Of a DNA stretch of 64,000 nt, positions 7,810 to 14,307 are shown one piece after another. A program made the position numbers and the translations under genes. The stretch spans positions 124,001 to 188,000 of the forward strand of contig JACAEM010000031.1 in the NCBI GenBank assembly GCA_013388855.1, given 5' to 3'. Under the pieces are notes generated by a model. The model saw only the letters and a program-made list of their open reading frames with translations, was not told the DNA's origin and made no database searches. Source of the stretch: Chloroflexota bacterium. GTDB lineage: Bacteria > Chloroflexota > Anaerolineae > Anaerolineales > Villigracilaceae. Every line of letters begins with the position of its first letter. The first letter of the stretch is position 1.

Positions 7810-8970
7810 ATGATGAAATTGTTTTCATTCCTTCTTGTTGTTGCCTTTTTTATTTCAGGTTGTTCATTTGATATCCGGATATTGACGCCTGCGCCTGTGG
7901 AGATTGTGTTTCAGTCTGCAACGCCTGCCACATCTTTTCCTGTTGAGACTTCTTCCTCTGTAACAAAGACGCCTCATCCCGGTTTTACACCGGTCACTCC
8001 CGACCCGGTTTTCTTTGGCGCGTTCACCGCCAGCGACTCAGCCAACGGGTCGTCACAGGCCAGATTCCCCGCAGGGACGAAGCAGGTCTTTGCCATATGG
8101 AATTATCAAAACATGCGTGAGGGATTGGCAATCAAGCGTGAATGGTATCTGGACGGTCAATTGTGGTTGGAACGGGAAGAGACCTGGAACTTTGCCAAAT
8201 ATGGCGAGCGTGGTTCTGTAATGGATGTGTCCATCTACGATTTTAACATCGGTTTACCGTCCGGTGAGTACAAATTGCTGATGTATATCGATGGTGTGGC
8301 TCAACCAATCGGTAAAACGACCGAAGGCGGGGCAGCTCCGTTTATCGAGTTCGAGATCCTTCCGCCCATCGAGGCGCGTTCTCCGAATGGAAACTGGAGT
8401 GTCCGCGCGAACCTTGACCGTCTAATTCTGATTGACTCAAGCGGTGCTCAATCGGACCTGTTTATCGGGCGTGAAATTGCCGCTGTCACCTGGTTCCCCG
8501 ATAACCAACACCTCCTACTCGTGGATCGGGACCGTTCCACTCAGGTTGCCGCTGGTCTCTCGGTGGGTGTCCATGATGACCTGTGGATCGTGGATATTTC
8601 CAGCCGTGAAGCAATCATGGTGTATGCCAGCGATATGCCCATCACTGCCAGTAATGGGCTGCTTGTCTCGCCTGATGGCCGTTTTGTCGCCAGTCAGGAA
8701 GGCTCCGGTTTTGGCGATGCCTGTTTTGTGGATGTCAGGATGATCTTCTTTGAAATCGCCGGGGATTTCAGGAGTGCCAGGGTTTTCAAGCAAGGGCAGT
8801 TTGGTGGTATCCCTGTTGTAAAGGAAGGGGTAATCTTTCCTGCGGAGGCAGGAGGATGGGTGGGGAGCGGTCAATTTGCTGTGCCGTTAAGTGCCACCTG
8901 TGCCCCGGACGGATCGTTGAACGGCTCGTATGTGTTCGATTTGGAAAAGTTGACGGTTACAAAGAAATAA
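7810..8970 (+). CDS. Lipoprotein with beta-propeller-like C-terminal part
   Basis: A 386-residue exported lipoprotein: a hydrophobic N terminus ends in the lipobox ISGC, followed by a Thr/Pro-rich linker (residues ~30-60). The middle (about 75-170) has an all-beta look, and the rest has WD40/TolB-like phrases (PDNQHLLLVDRD, LWIVDISS, SPDGRFVAS), suggesting a partial beta-propeller. The function is unknown. Tandem ATG codons at 7810 and 7813 are both possible; the longer frame from 7711 overlaps the helicase and is rejected. A perfect inverted repeat follows the stop. Confidence 0.65.
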   Translation: MMKLFSFLLVVAFFISGCSFDIRILTPAPVEIVFQSATPATSFPVETSSSVTKTPHPGFTPVTPDPVFFGAFTASDSANGSSQARFPAGTKQVFAIWNYQNMREGLAIKREWYLDGQLWLEREETWNFAKYGERGSVMDVSIYDFNIGLPSGEYKLLMYIDGVAQPIGKTTEGGAAPFIEFEILPPIEARSPNGNWSVRANLDRLILIDSSGAQSDLFIGREIAAVTWFPDNQHLLLVDRDRSTQVAAGLSVGVHDDLWIVDISSREAIMVYASDMPITASNGLLVSPDGRFVASQEGSGFGDACFVDVRMIFFEIAGDFRSARVFKQGQFGGIPVVKEGVIFPAEAGGWVGSGQFAVPLSATCAPDGSLNGSYVFDLEKLTVTKK

Positions 8971-8977
8971 TTTTCAT

Positions 8978-9021
8978 CGCAGGTATGGATGATTATTGGG
9001 TACAATCCATCCATACCTGCG
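8978..9021 (+). terminator. Inverted repeat/terminator-like hairpin with a -10-like loop
   Basis: Perfect 13-base arms (CGCAGGTATGGAT / ATCCATACCTGCG) around an 18-base loop containing TACAAT (9001-9006), followed by GTGGTTTTGG. It may terminate the lipoprotein gene, or be an operator around a weak promoter for 9115. Confidence 0.45.
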
Positions 9022-9114
9022 TGGTTTTGGCTGGTGCAGGCAAAGGACGTGCGATCTGCAGGGTTGTGTATGTGCTTGATGGCAGACCGGCGATGTATTT
9101 ATCCAGAGGATGCT

Positions 9115-9717
9115 ATGGAAACGCCTTCCAAAACCTTCATTCCCAAGTATTTTTCTGTTACGTACATATGGATATTTACCTGCCTGGGCGGATGTTTATT
9201 CCTTGCTGTTTTTTCGATATTCAGAAGCGCCCCTTTGTATGATGAATGGGAATTTAAAGGAATTTTGGGGAGCATACTCTTTGGGTTGACAGCCTTCTAC
9301 GAATATAGCAAGCTGGTGAAAGCGATTGAGTTTAATGATAATGCGATGGTGGTTCACTTTCGTATGCAGATGCGAAAAATAATCGAGTATCGTAACGTAA
9401 TGAGGGTGAATATCCAATGGGGATATATAGACTCAAAAGGAGCGAAGGTCCACTTTGATGGAATGGAAAACCAGGATGAGTTATTGAAGAAAATGGCTGA
9501 TACTGTGTATAACAGGGATGTTCTTAATATATACCGGGAAGAAGAAAAGAGAACCAGCGCTACACGGAATAAGCGACTTCGTTATACACTTATTTTCACG
9601 GTCACAATTGGTTTTGTGGCGGAGTTTGTTGGGAATGCGGATTGGTCCTATTTTTATATTATTCTTGCCTTGTATTTTGTTTTAATCTATCAGGTTCTTC
9701 GGCTTTTTATAAAATAA
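9115..9717 (+). CDS. Membrane protein of unknown function
   Basis: A 200-residue protein with one or two hydrophobic segments near the N terminus (around IWIFTCLGGCLFLAVF and ILFGLTAFYEY) and two near the C terminus (YTLIFTVTIGFVAEF and FYIILALYFVLIYQVL), separated by a ~100-residue cytoplasmic-type domain. The layout resembles small bacterial PH-domain-like membrane proteins, but I cannot assign a family. AGAGGA four bases before the ATG at 9115 supports this start over 8989. The gene is more AT-rich than its helicase neighbours. Confidence 0.55.
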   Translation: METPSKTFIPKYFSVTYIWIFTCLGGCLFLAVFSIFRSAPLYDEWEFKGILGSILFGLTAFYEYSKLVKAIEFNDNAMVVHFRMQMRKIIEYRNVMRVNIQWGYIDSKGAKVHFDGMENQDELLKKMADTVYNRDVLNIYREEEKRTSATRNKRLRYTLIFTVTIGFVAEFVGNADWSYFYIILALYFVLIYQVLRLFIK

Positions 9718-9747
9718 ACGGCGCATCACTTCTGAACATGGTTTACC

Positions 9748-12054
9748 ATGCCTAACTTCATCCCCCGCCCCTCCCAGCAAGAAATCCTCCGTTACAGCGG
9801 CGGACGCCTCGGCATTGCCGCCGTCCCCGGCGCGGGCAAGACGCACATCCTCTCGGCGCTTGCGGCGAAGATCATCCGCGAAGGCTGGCTCGGTGACGAT
9901 CAGGAAGTGCTTATCGTCACCCTCGTCAACTCGGCGGTGGACAACTTCGAAGCGCGCATCAAAAAATTTTTTGACAACCCTCTGCAAGCCCTCTACAAAT
10001 ATCGCGTCCGCACCCTGCACGGGCTGGCGCATGACATCGTCCGCGAGAAGCCTGCGCGCGTCGGACTCGAAGAGCGCTTCAGTATCATTGACGAACGCGA
10101 AGCGGGCTTCATCCGCCGCGACTCGGTCAATGCCTGGCTGGCATCCAATTCATTGGACGACTACCTTGACCCCTCCCTCGATAACTCCAAACGGGATTGG
10201 GTGAAGCGCGACCAACTGCCCGATTTGCTGGACTCCCTCGCCCTCGCCTTTATCCGCTCCGCCAAGGACCGCCTCCTGACTCCCGAAAGCCTGCGCGCCA
10301 AACTCGACGCCTTTCCCTCCCCCCTGCCTCTCGCCGAACTCGGCTGGAGCATCTACGCGGACTATCAGCGCGCCCTCGCCTATCGCGGCGCCGTGGACTT
10401 TGACGACCTCATCCGCCTCGCGCTCACCCTCCTCGAAAGCGACGAAGAATACCTCGCGCGCCTGCAATACCGCTATCCGTTCATATTAGAAGATGAAGCG
10501 CAGGATTCGAGTTTGACGCAGGAAAGAATATTATCTCTATTATCAGGTGGCACTCCCCCCTCTCCCTTTGGGAGAGGGGCTGGGGGTGAGGGCGGTAACT
10601 GGGTCCGTGTCGGCGACCCCAACCAAGCCATCTTCGAGACCTTCACCACTGCCTCGCCCGACCTCCTGCGCGCCTTCATCGAAAACAACCCCAGCATCCC
10701 CATGCCCGAGTCGGGACGCTCCCAGCCGTCCATCATCGCGCTGGCGAATCATCTCATTGACTGGGTGATGACCTCCCATCCCATCCCCGAAGCTCGGACA
10801 GCGTTATCCCTGCCGCACATCCAGCCTGTCCCAGCGGATGACCCTCAGCAGAATCCGCCCGATGACCCCGAAGCAATTCGATTCATCAACAAAAGATTTA
10901 CGCCCGAAGAAGAACTCGAAGCGGTAGCCAAGTCGGTCAAGAACTATCTCGATTCGTTTGCAGAGATTCCTATCGAGCAACAGCCGACGATTGCCATCCT
11001 GGTCCCGCGCAACCAGCGCGGCGTGGATGTGGTCAATGCGTTGCGTCAGCGCGGCATCGAGCCGATTGAGTTGATTTCGTCCACCTCCGAAACGCGCGCC
11101 GCGGCGGGGTCGCTGAGTTATCTGCTCTCGTACCTGGCGGACCCCAGTTCTGCGAGAAAGTTGGCGAAGGCGTATGAGGTGTGGAGGCGGGATTGGAGAG
11201 AAGACTCGGAAAAGATGGCTCTCGTGAGCGATGTGGAGCGCGCGCTGAGGAAGGTTGGGAATGTGGAAGATTATGTTAGCCCTCACCCTGCCCTCTCCCG
11301 AGGGGAGAGGGGTGAAGAGTTCCCCTCTCCAGCGGGAGAGGGGCTAGGGGTGAGGGAAGAAGCGGAACAAGCCATCGAAGAGTTGAGCGCGTTCCGCGTC
11401 GTCGTCCAGCGCTGGTTGAACGCGGTCACGCTTCCCATTGACCAGTTGATTCTCACGCTCGCGCAGGATGTGTTCACCGAAGCGTCGGATTTGGCGCTGG
11501 CGCACAAACTGGCGCTGGTTCTCAGACAGGTCGCGGACGATCACCCCGACTGGCGTCTGCCTGAGTTGACGGCTGAACTGACGGTCATTGCGAAGAACGA
11601 ACGGCGCTTCATCGGCTTTTCATCGGACGACTCGGGCTTCGACCCGGAGAAGCATCGCGGGCGCGTGGTGGTGACAACGATGCACAAAGCGAAGGGGTTG
11701 GAATGGGACCGCGTGTATTTGATGTCGGTCAATAATTACGACTTCCCCTCGAACATGCCGGGCGACAGGTTCATTTCGGAGAAGTGGTTTATTCGCGGCG
11801 GGTTGAATCTCGAAGCGGAGGCGCTGGCGCAATTGACCGCGCTCGAGTCAACGAGCGAGTATGACTGGTACGAGGAAGGCGCGGCGACGATGCGCTCACG
11901 GCTGGATTACGTCAAGGAACGCCTGCGCCTGTTCTACGTGGGGATCACACGCGCAAAACGGGATTTGATCGTGACGTGGAATTCAGGCAGGCAGGGCGAT
12001 GCGACGCCGAGCTTGCCATTGAGCGAGTTGATGGGGTGGTGGGAGGAAGGATAG
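9748..12054 (+). CDS. UvrD/PcrA-family ATP-dependent DNA helicase with repeat-encoded insertions
   Basis: A 768-residue superfamily 1A helicase: Q motif (RPSQQEILRY), Walker A AAVPGAGKTH (residues ~27-36), DEAQD motif II (~249), a UvrD-like motif V (TTMHKAKGLEWDRVYL) and motif VI (FYVGITRAKRDLIV). These unwind DNA 3' to 5' in repair or recombination. Two segments are not helicase sequence: residues ~268-283 (GTPPSPFGRGAGGEGG) and ~511-537 (SPHPALSRGERGEEF...), both encoded by G/C-rich palindromes that stay in frame. They fall in likely surface loops, so the enzyme may remain active. It is transcribed alone or with the small membrane protein upstream. Confidence 0.85.
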   Translation: MPNFIPRPSQQEILRYSGGRLGIAAVPGAGKTHILSALAAKIIREGWLGDDQEVLIVTLVNSAVDNFEARIKKFFDNPLQALYKYRVRTLHGLAHDIVREKPARVGLEERFSIIDEREAGFIRRDSVNAWLASNSLDDYLDPSLDNSKRDWVKRDQLPDLLDSLALAFIRSAKDRLLTPESLRAKLDAFPSPLPLAELGWSIYADYQRALAYRGAVDFDDLIRLALTLLESDEEYLARLQYRYPFILEDEAQDSSLTQERILSLLSGGTPPSPFGRGAGGEGGNWVRVGDPNQAIFETFTTASPDLLRAFIENNPSIPMPESGRSQPSIIALANHLIDWVMTSHPIPEARTALSLPHIQPVPADDPQQNPPDDPEAIRFINKRFTPEEELEAVAKSVKNYLDSFAEIPIEQQPTIAILVPRNQRGVDVVNALRQRGIEPIELISSTSETRAAAGSLSYLLSYLADPSSARKLAKAYEVWRRDWREDSEKMALVSDVERALRKVGNVEDYVSPHPALSRGERGEEFPSPAGEGLGVREEAEQAIEELSAFRVVVQRWLNAVTLPIDQLILTLAQDVFTEASDLALAHKLALVLRQVADDHPDWRLPELTAELTVIAKNERRFIGFSSDDSGFDPEKHRGRVVVTTMHKAKGLEWDRVYLMSVNNYDFPSNMPGDRFISEKWFIRGGLNLEAEALAQLTALESTSEYDWYEEGAATMRSRLDYVKERLRLFYVGITRAKRDLIVTWNSGRQGDATPSLPLSELMGWWEEG
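10553..10594 (+). repeat. GC-rich palindromic repeat inserted in frame in the helicase gene (copy 1)
   Basis: Contains CCCTCTCCC-ttt-GGGAGAGGG followed by GCTGGGGGTGAGGG, the same unit as at 11281-11356 and 60744-60781. It is read as GTPPSPFGRGAGGEGG. Confidence 0.75.
11281..11356 (+). repeat. GC-rich palindromic repeat inserted in frame in the helicase gene (copy 2, double)
   Basis: A 76-base palindrome: CCTCACCCT at the left end and AGGGGTGAGG at the right end enclose two hairpins, CTCTCCCgagGGGAGAG and CCCCTCTCCagcGGGAGAGGGG. It is translated in frame. Confidence 0.8.
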
Positions 12055-12138
12055 ACCAATTTGTTTGTCTGATGAATTTTTGGGCGTCAATATTGTATAA
12101 TCCATTTAACGTTAGATCGAAACCTTGGAGAGATAGAG

Positions 12139-12576
12139 ATGGATTTTGAAAAGCTGTTTAAATTCGGCATTGAATATTTTTCCGACTATTTTCGGGTTTT
12201 TGTTCTAACTTTAAGAGCACCAAAGCTTTACTTTCCTCCTAAAAGTGTGACAGCCTCCAAAAAGAAACATAGCGAAACTGAAGTCGATAAGCAAGATAGT
12301 GAAATTGAAAAAGCAATCAATCCAGGGCTTTTTGGATTTGTGCTAATTAGTATACTTATCGGTACTGCAATTGGCTCTTTAGCTCGTGGTTTAGACTATA
12401 GCTTCAATTTCCCATCTGTTATCATACTGATAGTAAGTTGGTTTATTTACTGTTTCATATTTCATATAATTTGCAAATTATTGCGCGGCACAGGAACATT
12501 TATAGAAACCCTGTCTGTGGGACTACAAGTGTTCGGCGTTGTTTATGTAATAAGCAATTTTGCGGAATTTGCATAG
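12139..12576 (+). CDS. Membrane protein, N-terminal part (frame interrupted by TAG)
   Basis: A 145-residue frame with a charged N-terminal region (KKKHSETEVDKQDSEIEK) and two or three hydrophobic segments (FVLISILIGTAIGSLA, VIILIVSWFIYCFIF, LQVFGVVYVI), reminiscent of Yip1-domain proteins. The TAG stop at 12574-12576 is followed in the same frame, after one Arg codon, by a second membrane frame to 12870. The two together (about 243 residues) would make a usual Yip1-sized protein, so this is probably one gene with a nonsense change, or a sequencing error. The region is much more AT-rich than its surroundings, which may mean transfer. Confidence 0.55.
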   Translation: MDFEKLFKFGIEYFSDYFRVFVLTLRAPKLYFPPKSVTASKKKHSETEVDKQDSEIEKAINPGLFGFVLISILIGTAIGSLARGLDYSFNFPSVIILIVSWFIYCFIFHIICKLLRGTGTFIETLSVGLQVFGVVYVISNFAEFA

Positions 12577-12579
12577 AGG

Positions 12580-12870
12580 ATGTTGGTTGCAACACAACCA
12601 ATTCTTGGAGATTTCCTAGTGAATGTAGACAAGCAATACTTTTACGAAAACCTATTTGTATCCAACCCAACTGTCGTATATTTTATAATTCAATTTATCT
12701 TGCTAGCGGTATATTTATCACTTGCTGGGAGCAATTTGCATCAATTTAATAAGAGCAGAAAGATTCTTGCCGTAGTTCTCTTTACCTTGATTATCGCTAT
12801 AAACTTCGTGGTCTTCATATTTGTTGTGAGAGGACTGTTTTTTCTTAGCTCGTTTGATCAATATTATTAG
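12580..12870 (+). CDS. Membrane protein, C-terminal part of the interrupted frame
   Basis: A 96-residue frame in phase with 12139-12576 and separated from it only by TAG and one Arg codon. It has two strong hydrophobic segments (VVYFIIQFILLAVYLSLAG and ILAVVLFTLIIAINFVVFIFVV), the expected last helices of a Yip1-like protein. No Shine-Dalgarno stands before its ATG, so independent translation is unlikely. Best read as the 3' part of a broken gene. Confidence 0.45.
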   Translation: MLVATQPILGDFLVNVDKQYFYENLFVSNPTVVYFIIQFILLAVYLSLAGSNLHQFNKSRKILAVVLFTLIIAINFVVFIFVVRGLFFLSSFDQYY

Positions 12871-13115
12871 ATCCTCCTAAATTATAATAACTTTGTTGCC
12901 TGACTGTGTTGATCAATTTTTAGAAGACTTGGTCAACTTGTCTAATAGTGCAAAATATTTTCAGAGGCTCTGTCGTTCGTCGGAAGTTTTCTTTAATTCC
13001 ATAGAATTTGGGGAGAGTTTTACGGGAGAATTTTTCTGCACAATGAAAAAGTCTCGAATGGGATGTGAAGAACTTCACCCTGATTGTGGTGATTGATCGG
13101 CGTGTCGGTTTGACC

Positions 13116-13200
13116 TATCCCCAGCTCTTCCCTAGAGGGAAGGGAGTTTGTTGTGTGATGTGTCTGGTTTCTCCCCTTTAGGGGAGACGGGAGAGGGGTC
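13116..13200. repeat. GC-rich palindromic repeat, intergenic copy
   Basis: CTTCCCTagAGGGAAGGGAG on the left and TCTCCCCTttaGGGGAGAcgGGAGAGGGG on the right match the double-hairpin design of the copy at 11281-11356, but between genes. Confidence 0.55.
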
Positions 13201-13206
13201 AAATGA

Positions 13207-13246
13207 AAAACGGTCTCGGGCGCACTATCCGCGAGACCATTTTCAA
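13207..13246 (+). terminator. Terminator-like hairpin
   Basis: AAAAACGGTCTCG ... CGAGACCATTTTC; 7-base arms with a T-rich end. It belongs to a family of similar hairpins at 13681, 14259 and 17303. Confidence 0.5.
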
Positions 13247-13424
13247 TTCTGCAATTCCTGTCTGAAATTTCCGGTTTTGCGCTCATCCTATAGTACAATA
13301 GCTATGTACGAGTTTTACAATTTTGTTTTGTCTATTCCCGGGGGAATGGATAGTCATCAAGAAACGAAATTCCGAAAACTCCGAATTGAGTCCGAAATAT
13401 TCATTACTCTCTGAGGAGATAAAT

Positions 13425-13661
13425 ATGCACAAGCAAAAATCGAAATTCGACCAAAAATGGAAAGTCATCCGGGATCAATCTCTGGAATGGTTCGATCTGT
13501 TGGCGGAACACGACCTGAAAAAAGTTGACAAGGCTGAAGATAAACTGGATAAATTTGTGACCATGCTCCAGGTCAAATACGGGTATACGCGTCAACAGGC
13601 GACGGATGAAATCAACCGTCGTTGGATGGCGTTCTATATGGCAAGAAGGATTGCCGGGTAA
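13425..13661 (+). CDS. CsbD-like small protein
   Basis: A 78-residue soluble, charged, helical protein. The stretch from KWKVIRDQ through LAEHDLKKVDKAEDKLDKF to LQVKYGYTRQQATDEINR follows the CsbD/UPF0337 plan (a Trp-containing start, L-t-DDL, G-rich turn replaced, then Q-x-RYGYSKE-A). The family is 60-75 residues, often stress-induced, with unknown biochemical role. GAGGAG stands eight bases before the ATG at 13425; the longer frame from 13323 is not supported. A terminator follows at 13681. Confidence 0.65.
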   Translation: MHKQKSKFDQKWKVIRDQSLEWFDLLAEHDLKKVDKAEDKLDKFVTMLQVKYGYTRQQATDEINRRWMAFYMARRIAG

Positions 13662-13680
13662 AAGCCGAATAGTCAAAGTG

Positions 13681-13716
13681 AACGGTTCCGGGCAAACTGC
13701 TGGGACCGTTTTTCCC
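13681..13716 (+). terminator. Rho-independent terminator
   Basis: ACGGTTCC ... GGGACCGT with a 12-base loop and TTTTTCCC after it, 20 bases downstream of the CsbD-like gene. Confidence 0.75.
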
Positions 13717-13872
13717 TTTAAAACGACAATTTTCCTGCGGTTAATCGGCGGTGAATGACAAATGTCACCATTTGAGCGACTCAACAGAATCGTAATAAAT
13801 TATATATAATTTTAGGGTATGATTAAAGCAACGAAAACAAATCAAGCGGACACCCGCATATACTGGAGAAAC

Positions 13873-14013
13873 ATGCATACCGAATTATTCCTATTTGTCT
13901 TGATCGCCGCTCTGATCTACGGCTTGATCAACTCGACCGAAAAGGTCCTCATCCTGCACGAGCGCCACAACGAGGAAAGCCGCAATCTGCTTGACCATCG
14001 CTCAAGGATGTAA
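13873..14013 (+). CDS. Small single-span membrane protein
   Basis: A 46-residue protein (or 64 if started at 13819) with one hydrophobic helix (LFLFVLIAALIYGLI) and a charged tail (LHERHNEESRNLL). GGAGAA lies close to the ATG at 13873. No family is recognised. It may be co-transcribed with the frame at 14014, whose ATG is directly after this stop. Confidence 0.4.
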   Translation: MHTELFLFVLIAALIYGLINSTEKVLILHERHNEESRNLLDHRSRM

Positions 14014-14238
14014 ATGCCACGGTACATCGCAAACTGCCGGCCCTTCCCTTGGGCGGACCTCGATAAAGCCGCGGCGCTCAATCTTGCCATTTTGGCTGAT
14101 TCGCTGGATAAAGTGCCGGAGTACAAGCTGATGGCACTACGCACCCGCATTGATATTTCGCTGTCTACAACCGATGTCCACCGGCTGTGCCGTAACAGTA
14201 ACGTAAATCCGCATTTTCGAACGCCGTCGGGAAGATGA
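14014..14238 (+). CDS. Possible small protein, unrecognised
   Basis: A 74-codon frame beginning directly after the TAA of the small membrane protein and ending 20 bases before a terminator. The middle (LNLAILADSLDKVPEYKLMALRTR) looks like plausible helix, but the Arg-rich end (NPHFRTPSGR) does not, and an equally long frame lies on the other strand. Listed as uncertain. Confidence 0.25.
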   Translation: MPRYIANCRPFPWADLDKAAALNLAILADSLDKVPEYKLMALRTRIDISLSTTDVHRLCRNSNVNPHFRTPSGR

Positions 14239-14258
14239 CGCAGAAATACATGTAAATC

Positions 14259-14294
14259 AAAAACGGTTCCGAGGATGATCCCGGAACCGTTTTT
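14259..14294. terminator. Bidirectional terminator
   Basis: AAAAACGGTTCCG ... CGGAACCGTTTTT: perfect 13-base arms between convergent genes (14238 end on plus, 14308 end on minus). Confidence 0.8.
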
Positions 14295-14307
14295 GATTCC
14301 CAATCAA

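Larger units (their letters stand above)
12871..13424. other. Gene-poor AT-rich interval with palindromic repeat and hairpin
   Basis: No convincing gene in 554 bases. A 67-codon frame at 12893-13096 has no ribosome binding site and no recognisable protein character. The interval holds a degraded GC-rich palindromic repeat (13116-13200) and a hairpin with GGTCTCG/CGAGACC arms (13207-13246). Confidence 0.6.

Noticed and set aside
12893-13096. 67-codon frame
   Set aside because: No ribosome binding site, mixed composition, no family; lies in the AT-rich decayed interval.
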